61,324 nt of DNA from Kluyvera intermedia (GCF_021440345.1 NZ_JAKCNS010000043.1:50364-111687); one strand, 5' to 3'. Shown: positions 1 to 10,708, numbered from the stretch's first letter. A program made the numbers and translations. The notes: generated from the letters alone by a model not told the origin.

Positions 1-29
1 GGCCCTTTGTAAACAACGTTCTGGGAACG

Positions 30-2627
30 TTACTTTTTAGCTTCAACCCATTTACCGTCAACGAAGAACGCTGACCAGCCTGTCGCTTTGCCTTCTTTCT
101 CAGAGGCTACGTACTGCTGTTTGGTTTTACGGCTAAAGCGCACCATCGTTTTGTTACCGGCTGGATCCTGCTGCGGCGCATAGGCCAGGTAGCGCAGTTT
201 CTCCGGCAGACGGTCGCGGAAGCGGAACAGTTCTTCCACCAGCGGCGCACGCGTTTCACGCGATTTCGGGAAGGTGTTGGCAGCCAGGAAGACCCCAGCG
301 GCGCCATCACGTAGCACGAAATAAGCATCGGACTTCTCGCACGTCAGCTCCGGCAGCGGTACCGGATCTTCCTTCGGCGGTGCAACTTCACCACTGCGCA
401 GAATCTTACGGGTGTTCTTACATTCATCGTTAGTACAGGCCATGTACTTGCCGAAACGTCCCATTTTCAGGTGCATTTCAGAACCACATTTCTCACACTC
501 AACGATCGGGCCGTCATAACCCTTGATGCGGAATTCGCCCTCTTCAATCTCGTAGCCATCGCAGGTCGGGTTGTTACCGCAGACGTGCAGCTTGCGCTTC
601 GGATCGATAAGGTAGCTGTCCATCGCCGTACCGCACTTCTGGCAGCGGCGTTTGGCGCGCAGCGCATTGGTTTCTGCGTCGTCGCCTTCCAGCACGTTCA
701 GCACTTCGTTTTCCGGCACCAGGTTAATAGTGGTTTTGCAACGTTCTTTTGGCGTCAGCGCATAGCCGGAGCAGCCAAGGAATACGCCGGTGCTGGCGGT
801 ACGAATACCCATTTTACGGCCGCAGGTTGGGCAGTCGATGCTGGTCAGCACCATCTGGTTTGGCTGCATGCCGCCTTCTTCAGGCGCTTTTTCCGCGGTT
901 TCCAGCTGCTTGGTGAAATCACCAAAGAACAGATCCAGCACCTGCTTCCATTCGGCTTCGTGGTTAGCCACGCGGTCGAGGTGGTCTTCCATCTGCGCGG
1001 TAAAATCGTAGTTCATCAGCTCGCGGAAGTTTTCTTCCAGACGATCGGTGACGATCTCACCCATTTTTTCTGCATAGAAGCGACGGTTTTCAGTTCGTAC
1101 GTAGCCGCGATCCTGGATGGTCGAGATGATCGACGCATAGGTGGACGGACGGCCAATGCCACGTTTTTCCAGCTCTTTGACCAAAGACGCTTCGCTAAAG
1201 CGCGCAGGCGGTTTGGTAAAGTGCTGAGCTGGCGTCAGTTCAACCAGGCTCAGGCTGTCGCCCTGCTGAACAACCGGCAGAACGCGATCTTCATCACCTT
1301 TACGCAGCGCTGGCATCACTTTGGTCCAACCGTCAAAGCGCAGGGTACGACCGCGCGCTTTCAGTTTGAAATCACCCGCTTTCACGGTCAGCGTGGTGGA
1401 GTCGTACTGGGCTGGCGTCATCTGACAGGCAACAAACTGGCGCCAAATCAGCTGATACAATTTCTGCGCGTCCGCTTCCATATCTTTGAGAGCTTCAGCA
1501 ACAACGTTCACGTCAGAAGGACGAATCGCTTCGTGCGCTTCCTGCGAGTTCTCTTTGCTGGCGTACTGATTGGCGTTCTCCGGCAGATATTTCTTACCAA
1601 AGTTGTCACCAATATAGTCGCGCACCATGCTGACTGCATCCTGACTCAGGTTGGTGGAGTCAGTACGCATGTAGGTAATGTAGCCCGCTTCATACAGACG
1701 CTGCGCCATCATCATGGTTTTCTTCACCCCAAAGCCCAGACGCGTACTAGCCGCCTGCTGCAGAGTGGAGGTAATGAAAGGTGCGCCAGGCTTGCTGCTG
1801 GTCGGCTTATCTTCGCGCTCAAGAACGCTGTAACCGGCTTTTTCGAGCAGGCTAACCGCCGCCATTGTCTCGTCACGGTTTACCGGACGGAACGGTTTGT
1901 CCGCTTTATGCGTGACCTGCAACGCCAGCGTATCACCGCCAGGTGTGGTCGTGGTGGCATCCACTTCCCAGAATTCTTCCGGGACGAACGCTTTAATTTC
2001 ACGTTCACGCTCGACCACCAAACGCACCGCTACGGATTGAACGCGACCGGCAGATAAACCACGGGCGATCTTTTTCCACAGCAGCGGCGAGACCATGTAA
2101 CCCACCACGCGGTCCATAAAGCGACGCGCCTGCTGAGCGTTAACACGGTCAATATTCAGTTCGCCCGGCTTTTCAAACGCCTGACGAATCGCATTTTTTG
2201 TAATTTCGTTAAACACCACGCGGCTATAGCGTGACTCATCCCCACCAATGACTTCCCGCAGGTGCCATGCAATGGCCTCCCCTTCGCGGTCAAGGTCAGT
2301 TGCGAGATAGATGTGGTCGGCTTTTTCAGCCAACTGTTTGAGTTCCGAAACGACCTTTTCCTTACCCGGCAGCACTTCGTACTGTGCAGCCCAGTCATGC
2401 CATGGGTCGACGCCCATGCGATTAACCAGCGCGCCTCGTTCATCCTTTTTAGGCTTTTTGGCCGTTTTGGTGGAGGTAGAGTCAGCGCTCTTTTTGGCGG
2501 CTGAGCCACTGGTCGGCAAATCGCGGATATGACCGACGCTGGACTTAACCACGTAGTCATTACCCAGATACTTATTGATCGTTTTGGCTTTTGCCGGGGA
2601 CTCAACGATAACGAGAGCTTTACCCAT
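30..2627 (-). CDS. topA: DNA topoisomerase I
   Basis: Type IA topoisomerase that relaxes negative supercoils by single-strand passage. The 865-residue product has the same length as the E. coli enzyme. The Toprim fold starts at [12 protein letters not shown] (residue 4) and includes DLDREGE (111-117). The catalytic tyrosine is Tyr319 in TYMRTDST. Three C-terminal zinc-ribbon modules with CxxC pairs (CPTC, CQKC, CEKC) are followed by the positively charged tail. I chose the ATG at 2627, giving [10 protein letters not shown]; the open frame runs 43 codons further upstream but without a family-like N-terminus. Divergent from yciN, as in E. coli. Identification is certain. Confidence 0.98.
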   Translation of the reverse strand: MGKALVIVESPAKAKTINKYLGNDYVVKSSVGHIRDLPTSGSAAKKSADSTSTKTAKKPKKDERGALVNRMGVDPWHDWAAQYEVLPGKEKVVSELKQLAEKADHIYLATDLDREGEAIAWHLREVIGGDESRYSRVVFNEITKNAIRQAFEKPGELNIDRVNAQQARRFMDRVVGYMVSPLLWKKIARGLSAGRVQSVAVRLVVEREREIKAFVPEEFWEVDATTTTPGGDTLALQVTHKADKPFRPVNRDETMAAVSLLEKAGYSVLEREDKPTSSKPGAPFITSTLQQAASTRLGFGVKKTMMMAQRLYEAGYITYMRTDSTNLSQDAVSMVRDYIGDNFGKKYLPENANQYASKENSQEAHEAIRPSDVNVVAEALKDMEADAQKLYQLIWRQFVACQMTPAQYDSTTLTVKAGDFKLKARGRTLRFDGWTKVMPALRKGDEDRVLPVVQQGDSLSLVELTPAQHFTKPPARFSEASLVKELEKRGIGRPSTYASIISTIQDRGYVRTENRRFYAEKMGEIVTDRLEENFRELMNYDFTAQMEDHLDRVANHEAEWKQVLDLFFGDFTKQLETAEKAPEEGGMQPNQMVLTSIDCPTCGRKMGIRTASTGVFLGCSGYALTPKERCKTTINLVPENEVLNVLEGDDAETNALRAKRRCQKCGTAMDSYLIDPKRKLHVCGNNPTCDGYEIEEGEFRIKGYDGPIVECEKCGSEMHLKMGRFGKYMACTNDECKNTRKILRSGEVAPPKEDPVPLPELTCEKSDAYFVLRDGAAGVFLAANTFPKSRETRAPLVEELFRFRDRLPEKLRYLAYAPQQDPAGNKTMVRFSRKTKQQYVASEKEGKATGWSAFFVDGKWVEAKK

Positions 2628-3021
2628 AATCACCTTACCTAATTTGATTCTTCCAGGAATACATCGCACATGTTCCACATTCCACTGGCGACAAGCCTTG
2701 TATGTTGCGGCAACGCCAAAGGATATCAACCCTTTACTGACCGGTATTTGATACAAGCAGCCAGGTGGCTGAGTTTACAGACTTTTTTTCGTCAGACGTT
2801 ATAGCACGAAGAATATTTGGTCGAATGTCAAGCAAATCTGTTGCCAGATCGCCGAAAGCGTCACACTGTACCTGATAAAATTCGTTACGCAACTTTATTA
2901 GCATGCAAACACCATTCATGCCAACTCTGCGGTAAAATCATTGCCCCTGGTAAATGTCGGGAAAATTTGCCCGAAATCAACACCCGGCGTAAACTAGGGC
3001 CGCAAATTTGAGGAGTTGAAT
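2628..3021. other. topA-yciN intergenic region
   Basis: A 394-nt gene-free divergent spacer between topA and yciN. It must hold the topA promoters, which are multiple in E. coli, and the yciN promoter, but I could not pin down convincing -35/-10 pairs. Short open frames here lack ribosome sites. No repeat or RNA gene was recognised. Confidence 0.5.
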
Positions 3022-3273
3022 ATGTCAAATACTAGCCAACCAATCGATCGTCAGACTTTGCTTATTGAAGCAAACCGACTCATTCGTGAGCATGAAGATA
3101 CTTTAGCGGGAATTGAAGCCACTGGCGTAGAACAGCGCAACGGCGTGCTGGTATTCAGCGGTGAATATTACCTTGATGAACAGGGACTGCCGACGCCAAA
3201 AAGCACGGCGGTATTTAATATGTTCAAGTATCTTGCCCACCAGCTGTCTGAAAAATATCACCTGGTTGACTGA
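3022..3273 (+). CDS. yciN: YciN family protein
   Basis: Small cytoplasmic protein of 83 residues, the same length as E. coli YciN, ending in the shared SEKYHLVD. Function is unknown in the family. The ATG at 3022 was chosen because AGGAG lies six bases upstream; an in-frame TTG at 3016 overlaps that Shine-Dalgarno sequence and is unlikely. It lies between topA and sohB as in E. coli and ends just before a strong terminator. Confidence 0.93.
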   Translation: MSNTSQPIDRQTLLIEANRLIREHEDTLAGIEATGVEQRNGVLVFSGEYYLDEQGLPTPKSTAVFNMFKYLAHQLSEKYHLVD

Positions 3274-3306
3274 CCGTTAGGCACCGTCTGGTCCCGGTCG
3301 AAATAG

Positions 3307-3336
3307 CCCGGTAAACGCTCGTTTACCGGGTTTTCT
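3307..3336 (+). terminator. Rho-independent terminator after yciN
   Basis: A perfect 10-bp stem, CCCGGTAAAC / GTTTACCGGG (3307-3316 and 3321-3330), with a 4-base loop, is followed by TTTTCT. It lies between the convergent ends of yciN and sohB and may act in both directions. Confidence 0.85.
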
Positions 3337-3354
3337 ATTTGAGCAGAAGTATTA

Positions 3355-4401
3355 TTACAGCAGCGGTTTTTGCCCGCGCTGCCACCAGCGCATCATCAGA
3401 TTATCGGCACTTTCCGCGGCGCTGCCGGTAAAGCGGTCCATCATTTTCTTACGCTGCATAAAGCGCACGTTAATGACGTCACGTCCGTCCATCAGCCCCA
3501 GCAGCAGTTCATCGCTGGTACCCACTTCGTCAACCAGACCTTTTTCCTGCGCCTGAGAGCCATACCAGTGTTCACCGGTCGCCACCTGATCAATATCCAG
3601 CGATGGGCGCATCTCTTTAACAAAGTCTTTGAACAGATGATGAGTCTCATTGAGCTCTTCACGGAACTTCTGACGCCCCTCATCGGTATTCTCGCCCAGC
3701 AGCGTCAGGGTACGTTTGTACTGCCCGGCGGTATGCAGTTCGATGTCGATGTCTTTATTTTTCAGGAAGCGGTTCAAGTTCGGGATCTGCGCAACTACGC
3801 CAATCGACCCGAGAATAGCAAACGGTGCGGCGACAATTTTGTTGGCCACACAGGCCATCATATAGCCACCGCTGGCCGCCACTTTGTCCACCGCTACCGT
3901 CAATGGAATCTGCTTATCGCGGATACGTTGCAACTGAGAGGCCGCCAGACCATAACCGTGCACCACGCCACCAGGACTTTCCAGACGCACCACCACCTGA
4001 TCTTGTGGAGTGGCAACCGTCAGCACCGCAGTGACTTCTTCACGCAGCGAGGCGACCTCATGGGCGTCCATACTGCCTTTAAAATCAATCACCCACACGC
4101 GTGGCTTGTGATTCGTCTCCGCCTCGCCCTGTTTCGCCTTCGCTTTTGCTGCTTTCGCTTCCAGCTTCAGCTTTTTCTTTTGCGCCTTGTGCCAAAGTTT
4201 TTGCTGCGGCCCATCAAGTAAGGCTACCGCTAAATCTTCCTGCATCTCTTTGTGCTGTTCACTGAGATTGGTGATCCTCAGCTCGCCGCGCTGTCGCTTG
4301 CGCTGGGACAAATTAATAATCAGTACCGCGATAACGGCAATGGCGACGACAACCGTGACGATTTTCGCCAGAAACAGACCATATTGAAAAAGTAATTCCA
4401 C
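3355..4401 (-). CDS. sohB: S49-family inner-membrane protease SohB
   Basis: Signal-peptide-peptidase-like serine protease of the SppA/SohB family. A membrane anchor spans roughly residues 8-30, then a Lys/Ala/Glu-rich charged linker, then the S49 domain facing the periplasm. The Ser nucleophile motif VAASGGYMMAC and the downstream Lys in TAGQYKRTLT form the Ser-Lys dyad. The GTG at 4401 gives 348 residues, matching E. coli (349); an ATG eight codons upstream lacks family support. In E. coli, extra copies suppress loss of the HtrA/DegP protease. Divergent from yciK. Confidence 0.95.
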   Translation of the reverse strand: MELLFQYGLFLAKIVTVVVAIAVIAVLIINLSQRKRQRGELRITNLSEQHKEMQEDLAVALLDGPQQKLWHKAQKKKLKLEAKAAKAKAKQGEAETNHKPRVWVIDFKGSMDAHEVASLREEVTAVLTVATPQDQVVVRLESPGGVVHGYGLAASQLQRIRDKQIPLTVAVDKVAASGGYMMACVANKIVAAPFAILGSIGVVAQIPNLNRFLKNKDIDIELHTAGQYKRTLTLLGENTDEGRQKFREELNETHHLFKDFVKEMRPSLDIDQVATGEHWYGSQAQEKGLVDEVGTSDELLLGLMDGRDVINVRFMQRKKMMDRFTGSAAESADNLMMRWWQRGQKPLL

Positions 4402-4653
4402 ACATCCACCTTGTACAAAAATCACATAATCTGCCGCTAAGTGTACAACACCGCGCCCAGCACGTCTCGACTGCAGTATCCACTCTCGAGCCGGCTTCCA
4501 GTTTACTTATTTGCCGATGAAATCATTGCAAATTGTTAATTCCGCGTTGTCTCTCCTGCTCGCCGATTGAAATGGTGCGGATAATCAGGCATAAAGCCCA
4601 AAAGCCATGAAAAGTACATAGAATATGGCTGCCAGAGGCCATGAGGAGTCACC

Positions 4654-5415
4654 GTGCATTATCAACCCCAGCTTGACCTGTTGCAGAATCGTATCATCCT
4701 GGTGACCGGCGCCAGCGATGGCATCGGTCAGGAAGCCGCCTTAACCTACGCGCGCCACGGCGCCAGCGTCATTTTGCTCGGCCGCAGCGATGAAAAATTG
4801 CGCGCCGTCGCCGAAGAAATCAGCCAGGCGGGGGCTATTCCCGCCCGCTGGTTCACGCTCGACCTGCTCACCTGCACGCCGCAGGAGTGCCAACAGCTGG
4901 CCCAACAAATCAGTGTTCACTATCCGCGCCTTGACGGCGTGTTGCACAATGCCGGGCTGTTGGGCGAGGTCGTGCCGATGGCGGAACAGGATCCGGACGT
5001 CTGGCAACAGGTTATGCAGGTCAACGTCAACGGCACCTTTATGCTTACCCAGGCCCTGCTGCCGCTGCTGCTCCAGTCTGACTCCGGCTCGTTGGTGTTC
5101 ACCTCCTCCAGCGTCGGCCGTGAAGGACGCGCCAACTGGGGAGCCTACGCCGTGTCAAAATTCGCCACTGAAGGCATGATGCAGGTATTGGCCGAAGAAT
5201 ATAAAAACCGCCATTTACGGGTTAACTGCATCAATCCAGGCGGTACACGCACCAAAATGCGTGCCAGCGCGTTCCCAACGGAAGATGCGCTAAAGCTGAA
5301 AACTCCCGCCGACATTATGCCGCTCTATCTGTGGTTAATGGGCGATGATAGCCGCCGGAAAACCGGTATGACTTTTGATGCCCAACCCGGGCGTAAACCA
5401 GGAATTGCAGAATGA
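4654..5415 (+). CDS. yciK: SDR-family oxidoreductase YciK
   Basis: Short-chain dehydrogenase of 253 residues. The NAD(P)-binding motif TGASDGIG is near residue 18, HNAGLLG near 95, the catalytic Ser in TSSSVG near 150 and YAVSK (YxxxK) near 164. The physiological substrate is unknown. The start is a GTG with GAGGAG upstream. Its stop codon overlaps the btuR start (ATGA), so the two are translationally coupled, an arrangement kept across enterobacteria. Confidence 0.95.
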   Translation: MHYQPQLDLLQNRIILVTGASDGIGQEAALTYARHGASVILLGRSDEKLRAVAEEISQAGAIPARWFTLDLLTCTPQECQQLAQQISVHYPRLDGVLHNAGLLGEVVPMAEQDPDVWQQVMQVNVNGTFMLTQALLPLLLQSDSGSLVFTSSSVGREGRANWGAYAVSKFATEGMMQVLAEEYKNRHLRVNCINPGGTRTKMRASAFPTEDALKLKTPADIMPLYLWLMGDDSRRKTGMTFDAQPGRKPGIAE

Positions 5416-6002
5416 GTGATGAACGTTATCGGGAGCGCCAGCAGCGGGTTAAAGAACGCGTCGAAGCCCGTGTCGCAGCAGCCCAGGACACCCGGGGGAT
5501 CGTGATTGTATTTACCGGCAACGGTAAAGGCAAAACCACCGCTGCATTCGGCACCGCAACTCGTGCCGTCGGCCATGGTCATAACGTCGGCGTGATTCAG
5601 TTTATCAAGGGCACCTGGCCCAACGGCGAGCGCAATTTACTTGAGCCGCAGGGGGTCGAATTTCAGGTCATGGCGACTGGATTTACCTGGGATACGCAGA
5701 ATCGGGAAAGCGATACCGAAGCGTGTCTTGCGGTCTGGGAACACGCGAAGCGGATGCTGGCGGACGAGACGCTCGATATGGTGTTGCTCGATGAGCTCAC
5801 CTATATGGTGGCCTATGATTATCTGCCATTAGAAGAGGTGCTCACCGCGCTGAAAAACCGCCCTGAGCACCAGACGGTGATCATCACCGGGCGCGGCTGC
5901 CATCGCGACATTCTCGAATACGCCGATACGGTCAGTGAACTTCGTCCCGTCAAGCACGCCTTTGAAGCCGGCATTAAGGCACAGATTGGGATTGATTACT
6001 AA
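5412..6002 (+). CDS. btuR: Cob(I)yrinic acid a,c-diamide adenosyltransferase
   Basis: ATP:corrinoid adenosyltransferase (BtuR/CobA) that makes adenosylcobalamin from ATP and reduced corrinoid in the cytoplasm. The P-loop GNGKGKTT lies at residues 36-43, and the 196-residue length matches the family. It is coupled to yciK by a 4-nt overlap. Its 3' end overlaps the convergent AraC-type regulator by 29 nt, which probably reflects insertion of the sugar locus next door. No cobalamin riboswitch was seen upstream. Confidence 0.97.
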   Translation: MSDERYRERQQRVKERVEARVAAAQDTRGIVIVFTGNGKGKTTAAFGTATRAVGHGHNVGVIQFIKGTWPNGERNLLEPQGVEFQVMATGFTWDTQNRESDTEACLAVWEHAKRMLADETLDMVLLDELTYMVAYDYLPLEEVLTALKNRPEHQTVIITGRGCHRDILEYADTVSELRPVKHAFEAGIKAQIGIDY

Positions 6003-6954
6003 GCGCTAGCCGCTCGAGCAGCGCATGGTTAAGCGGCAGGCACAGGCAGTCCTCTCCCAGCGCCAGCTCGCTCTCAATCACGTTTTGCCGCGAAATAAAG
6101 CGCTTGCGGTATTCGGTCGGCGTCAGACCACAGTATTTATTGAACGCGGCGATCAGGGCTTTATGCTCCTGAAAACCGCAGCTGTGGCTGATTTCGGTTA
6201 TTGGCGTGCGGGTATCGCGCAGCAAGGTGCGGGCTTTGTTGAGCCGTACCAGCGTCAGGTACTCTTTAAAATTGTGGCGACTGACCTTTTTAAACAACCG
6301 CGAAAACCACGAATAGCTCATCCCGGTATGGCTGGCAACGTCGCTTAAAGTGAGCGGTTGATCGAAATGTTGATTAATAAAGTCGATGCCTTCTTTAATC
6401 ATCGCCTCTTCGCGCAGCGAGTTTTCCGCACGCTGCGTCGGTTTCCCGGCAGCAACTAAGGCATCCAACAGCAGGTAAATCGCCGCAATACGCTGGAACG
6501 GCGCATGATTGTCGATAAGCTGTTCCAGGAGTGACATTAGCCGTTGCCGCACATGGCGGTCACCGTCGACAGGAAGCTGCGCGTGGGTTCGCCACTGCAA
6601 AGACGGCGCCGGATGTAGCTCATCAAAAAGCCCCGGTGAAAACTGCACCGTCAGCAGCTGGCTAGCCGGCTCTTCCGCATTGAGGGAGTGCACTTCTTCC
6701 GCGTTGATATAGAGCATCTCCCCGCACGTAAGCTCAACGCTCTGCTGCCCGACAGCAATAGAAAAGCGCCCGCTCAGCACCGTTATCAGCTCCGGTGCCG
6801 GATGCCAGTGAGGTTCGCAATAGCGAACCTCTGCGGCAAACACGTTCAGCTTCTCGGCATCGAAAGCAATCAGCTCATAACCGCTACCACAGCTAACCGT
6901 ATGCGCCCCGGTTTGCGTTACCGGGCGCGGGTGAGTCACTGAAAATGGAAACAC
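5974..6954 (-). CDS. AraC-family transcriptional regulator of the adjacent glycoside locus
   Basis: A 326-residue regulator with an N-terminal cupin-like sensor half (HWHPAPELITVLSGR near residue 50, the usual sugar-sensing beta-barrel). A C-terminal AraC double helix-turn-helix spans about residues 185-285, with TLSDVASHTGMSYSWFSRLFK and the second motif ITEISHSCGFQ. The GTG start at 6954 has AGGAG nine bases upstream. It lies 23 nt downstream of the GH3 gene on the same strand, so it is probably the last gene of a symporter-glycosidase-regulator operon and likely controls it. The 3' end overlaps btuR antisense. The ligand is unknown. Confidence 0.85.
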   Translation of the reverse strand: MFPFSVTHPRPVTQTGAHTVSCGSGYELIAFDAEKLNVFAAEVRYCEPHWHPAPELITVLSGRFSIAVGQQSVELTCGEMLYINAEEVHSLNAEEPASQLLTVQFSPGLFDELHPAPSLQWRTHAQLPVDGDRHVRQRLMSLLEQLIDNHAPFQRIAAIYLLLDALVAAGKPTQRAENSLREEAMIKEGIDFINQHFDQPLTLSDVASHTGMSYSWFSRLFKKVSRHNFKEYLTLVRLNKARTLLRDTRTPITEISHSCGFQEHKALIAAFNKYCGLTPTEYRKRFISRQNVIESELALGEDCLCLPLNHALLERLALSNQSQSVP

Positions 6955-6977
6955 GAGCGCACTCCTGTTATTGACCT

Positions 6978-9329
6978 TTATTGCCGACCGGACAGTACCG
7001 CGTTAAGTTCATCCTTTTCAATATCCAGCGCCAGAAACTCGGTCAGCGCAATGAACAGGCCGCAGAACATATCAGGTGCCAGACGAATCAGCTTCTCACG
7101 GATCTGCTCAGGTGCCAGCGGGCTTTTCTGTGCAATCATCGCCACCACGCGGGCGAAAGCTTCCGGCTGCTGAATCAGTTGCTGAAGCGAGTTGTCATCG
7201 CGCAGCGGCACATAGCGCACCGGGCAATCAACGTAAACTTCAGCATGCAGCGGCAGGTCACGCGACGAGCGCCCAACATAAATTTGCCACTGGCCCGGCG
7301 TGACCACCCAATCGGCAAGCCCAGGATGATAACAAGCCAGTTCGGCTACCGGCAGCGTCAGGCTAACCTGACGGGTTTCGCCGGCCGCGAGCGCAACTTT
7401 GGTAAAGGCTTTCAGCGCCTGCACTTCGCGGATCAGTTCGCCGTCGGGCGCGCTCACGTAAAGCTGAACAATCTCTTTGCCATCGCGCAGGCCGCTGTTG
7501 GTCAATTCAAAAGTCACCGTCAGGGTCTCGCTTTCACCGATTCGCGCAGCCGATGTTTCAAGATTGGCATAGCTAAACTGGGTATAGCTGAGGCCAAAAC
7601 CAAACGGGAACTGTGGCGTCAGGCGGCGTTTATCGTAGTAGCGATAGCCGACAAACAGCCCTTCGCCATAATGATGCCGCAAATTCTCACCGGGATAGTT
7701 CAGCCATGCTGGCGTCTCTTCCAGCGTATTCGGTACCGTCACCGTCAGCTTGCCGCACGGGTTACGTTGACCGAACAGAATTTCCGCTACCGCCCGCCCC
7801 ATGCCCTGACCGGCAAAGAAGGTCTCCAGCAGCGCTTTACACTCGCCCAACCACGGCATCACCACCGCATCGCTGTTGGCCAACACTACCACCACGTTGG
7901 GCTGAACGGCGGCAACCTCGCGAATCAAACGCTCGTGTACCGGCAGAATATTGAGATCCTGACGATCGCCGTTTTCACCATCTTCACCCACCGCGGTACT
8001 GACAAAAATCACCGCCACGTCGGCGTCCTCGGCCACCGCTCGCGCCTGCGCCAGCGCCTGTTCATCATGGCGTAAATCGTCTGGTGTGCCTTCCGCCCAG
8101 CTGACGGTGAAATCGTCACCGGCAAGATCAAAGATCTCATCCAGCGGACGGTCCAGCAGGTACGGCACCGTGGTTGCACAGCCCGAACCCTGAATAACCG
8201 GCTCCTGCGCCGGTTTTCCGAGTACCGCGATCCGGCGCGTTTTCTCCGGGCGCAGCGGCAACAGGTCGTCGTCATTTTTCAGTAATACAATGGATTCTGC
8301 GGCCAATTGTTGTGAAAGCGCATGATTTGCCGGGAAGTCCGCCTGGGCATTCGGGCGGCGATGACGCTGCACTTTGTCCAGCAGCGCCAACATACGGTGA
8401 CAGGCGCGGTCAACCACCACCATCGGCACATCGCCGTTTTCGATAGCGGCCAGCAGCGTCTGCTTATCGCGGCGCGTTTCCGGCATCGCCAGGTCATTTC
8501 CCGCCAGCAGCGAGGCTGGGCGATCTTTAATCCCGTACCAGTCGGACATCACCAGACCGTCGTAGCCCCACTCATCTCGCAGCACCTGGGTGAGCAGGAA
8601 CGGATCCTGCGAGGTTTGCACGCCATTTAGCCGGTTGTACGACGACATCACCGTCCACGGCTGGGATTTCGCGATCGCGCGCTGGAAACCGGCGAGATAG
8701 ATTTCGCGCAGCGCGCGTTCTTCAATAATCGAGTCCATCTCTGTACGACGATATTCCGAGTTATTGGCCGCAAAATGTTTCAAGCTGGCGCCAACGCCCT
8801 CGTCCTGTAATCCGTTAATTAGCGCGGCGGCGATATCACCGCTTACTACCGGATCTTCGGCGTAGTATTCATAACCGCGGCCAGCGAGCGGCGTTCGGCG
8901 AATGTTAATCCCCGGTCCCAATAGAATGCCAACCCCCATATGCTGGCATTCGCGCCCCAGCGCTTGCCCCATCGCATACACCAATTCCACGTCCCAGCTA
9001 CAGGCGAGGCTTGAACCGTTGGGGAAACAGGTCGCCGGCAGCGAAGCGCTGAACAGCGCTTCGGTCCCGCCTTTCTCCTCGGACTCCTCGGCATTCGCCC
9101 GATCTGCCGTCTGGGTGATGACCGAAATAAAGTCATCCATGCTCCATTTTTCACGGCCGTCAATCTGGGCGCTGCTGTAGCGCACGCCGTAGGTGCCATC
9201 GGTCATCACAATATCGTCAATACCGAGCTGCGGTAATTTCGCCGTACGCCATAAGCCGCTGCCGGAGAGCAGTGCCACTTTATCTTGCGCGGTCATTGCG
9301 GCGATGATGCGGTTAAAATCACGATTCAT
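6978..9329 (-). CDS. Glycoside hydrolase family 3 beta-glycosidase
   Basis: A 783-residue GH3 enzyme. The N-terminal TIM-barrel domain carries KHFAANN (184-190) and the nucleophile Asp263 in VMSDWYG. The (alpha/beta)6 C-domain has VGEDGENGDRQDL, a loop that usually carries the acid/base Glu. A fibronectin-III-like domain follows (GKEIVQLYVSAPDG). A helical C-terminal extension of about 80 residues beyond the FnIII-like domain is unusual. No signal peptide is seen, so it is predicted to be cytoplasmic and to hydrolyse a glycoside brought in by the symporter encoded 17 nt upstream. Beta-glucosidase or xylosidase specificity cannot be told from sequence. Confidence 0.88.
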   Translation of the reverse strand: MNRDFNRIIAAMTAQDKVALLSGSGLWRTAKLPQLGIDDIVMTDGTYGVRYSSAQIDGREKWSMDDFISVITQTADRANAEESEEKGGTEALFSASLPATCFPNGSSLACSWDVELVYAMGQALGRECQHMGVGILLGPGINIRRTPLAGRGYEYYAEDPVVSGDIAAALINGLQDEGVGASLKHFAANNSEYRRTEMDSIIEERALREIYLAGFQRAIAKSQPWTVMSSYNRLNGVQTSQDPFLLTQVLRDEWGYDGLVMSDWYGIKDRPASLLAGNDLAMPETRRDKQTLLAAIENGDVPMVVVDRACHRMLALLDKVQRHRRPNAQADFPANHALSQQLAAESIVLLKNDDDLLPLRPEKTRRIAVLGKPAQEPVIQGSGCATTVPYLLDRPLDEIFDLAGDDFTVSWAEGTPDDLRHDEQALAQARAVAEDADVAVIFVSTAVGEDGENGDRQDLNILPVHERLIREVAAVQPNVVVVLANSDAVVMPWLGECKALLETFFAGQGMGRAVAEILFGQRNPCGKLTVTVPNTLEETPAWLNYPGENLRHHYGEGLFVGYRYYDKRRLTPQFPFGFGLSYTQFSYANLETSAARIGESETLTVTFELTNSGLRDGKEIVQLYVSAPDGELIREVQALKAFTKVALAAGETRQVSLTLPVAELACYHPGLADWVVTPGQWQIYVGRSSRDLPLHAEVYVDCPVRYVPLRDDNSLQQLIQQPEAFARVVAMIAQKSPLAPEQIREKLIRLAPDMFCGLFIALTEFLALDIEKDELNAVLSGRQ

Positions 9330-9346
9330 ATCTCGACTCCCTGAGG

Positions 9347-10708
9347 TTAAAGCGCGTTTTGTTTACGCAGGCTGATTTTTTGCACAATGTCGCGGTAGGT
9401 TTTTTCGTCTAGCGTATAGGCGGCGACAAAGATAGCGCCAAGGGCAAACATCGCGCCGGGGAACAGCGTCATTAAAATATTGATACCGCCGAGCGCGCTG
9501 GCGTTGACATTGCCGGCATCATAGTGATAGTAATCCAGCATCCAGCCGGCGCACCCGCCGCCGATAGCCATGGCAATTTTGGTAATGAAGTTAAAGAAGC
9601 CGTAAATGGCGCCTTCTGAACGTACGCCGTGATGCCATTCGGCATATTCCACGGTGTCGGCAATCATTGACCACATCGCGACGAATCCCATCCCTAAGGT
9701 AATACTGAACAGGCACACGCCGCTCATTATCAGCCAGATATTATCGCCAGCCACAAAATACTGCATTAATAACCCCAGCACGCCAATCAACAGCGCCACC
9801 AGGGTCATTTTCTTCTTACCCATGATAGCGATGATCTTTTCAGAAATAACGGTACCAAAAATATAGGCAGCCGATTGAATCATAAAGAACGTCGCGGTAA
9901 ACCCTTCATCACCAATAATGTATTTAATAAAGTAAATGGCAATCGCCATCCACACGGTATAGGCGATGTAGAAAAAGACGGTGAATAGCGACAAATTAAT
10001 CAGCGGCCCATTCCCCGTCACCGCGCGCAGCATTTCCCGCAGCGTCGGTGCTGGCACATCTTCTTCAGCACCGACACGCTCTTTAGTCATACCGAAACAG
10101 GCGAGGAACAGGAAAGTCGCCAGCATCGCAAAACAGGATACGGCGAAGACATAGCCCAACTGCTTGTCGTTAAACGGTGAAATCAGTAAATCTGCGGTGG
10201 TAGAAACAATCAGATAGCCGACAATCGCCAGCACAAAGCGATAGACCGACAGCGACGAGCGCGAAGCCTCATGCTGGGTCAGACGGTTGGTTAACGCCGA
10301 GTATGGCGTGTTCACCGCCGTATAGGCGAGGCAGTAAATCGTGTAGGACGCCAGCGCGAAAATGAACTTCGCTTCGCCGCCGAACGGCACAAAGCACAGC
10401 ACCGTCAGGAAGCCCAGCGGTATCGAACCGTATAATAACCACGGGCGCAGCTTGCCGTGTCGACTGTGGGTTTTATCAATGGCAAAACCAATCAGGATAT
10501 TAAATATTGCGTCAATCACGCGGGCGATAACAAATATCAGGCTGGCCTGCACGGCGCTGATGCCATAAATATTGGTATAGAAGAATAAAAGAAATAATGA
10601 AACAAATCCGAAGGACAAGTTAGAGGCTAAATCACCAAAACCATAACCTATTTTTTCTTTGACACTGATAACCACATAGCTTGCCGAGAGTTTTTTTGTT
10701 GTGTCCAT
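9347..10708 (-). CDS. GPH-family (MFS) glycoside:cation symporter
   Basis: A 453-residue polytopic membrane protein of the glycoside-pentoside-hexuronide family (MelB/YicJ-like), with about 12 hydrophobic segments. The N-terminal motif EKIGYGFGDLASN and the first-loop DKTHSRHGKLRPW are family signatures. It is the first gene of the minus-strand cluster with the GH3 enzyme and AraC regulator, and presumably imports the glycoside with Na+ or H+. A CRP site and a plausible -10 (TATACT, plus-strand 10742-10747) lie upstream. Confidence 0.87.
   Translation of the reverse strand: MDTTKKLSASYVVISVKEKIGYGFGDLASNLSFGFVSLFLLFFYTNIYGISAVQASLIFVIARVIDAIFNILIGFAIDKTHSRHGKLRPWLLYGSIPLGFLTVLCFVPFGGEAKFIFALASYTIYCLAYTAVNTPYSALTNRLTQHEASRSSLSVYRFVLAIVGYLIVSTTADLLISPFNDKQLGYVFAVSCFAMLATFLFLACFGMTKERVGAEEDVPAPTLREMLRAVTGNGPLINLSLFTVFFYIAYTVWMAIAIYFIKYIIGDEGFTATFFMIQSAAYIFGTVISEKIIAIMGKKKMTLVALLIGVLGLLMQYFVAGDNIWLIMSGVCLFSITLGMGFVAMWSMIADTVEYAEWHHGVRSEGAIYGFFNFITKIAMAIGGGCAGWMLDYYHYDAGNVNASALGGINILMTLFPGAMFALGAIFVAAYTLDEKTYRDIVQKISLRKQNAL

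Noticed and set aside
471..2057. 528-codon open frame opposite topA
   Set aside because: Lies wholly antisense to topA, lacks a ribosome site and family-like motifs, and has the composition of a GC-rich shadow frame.
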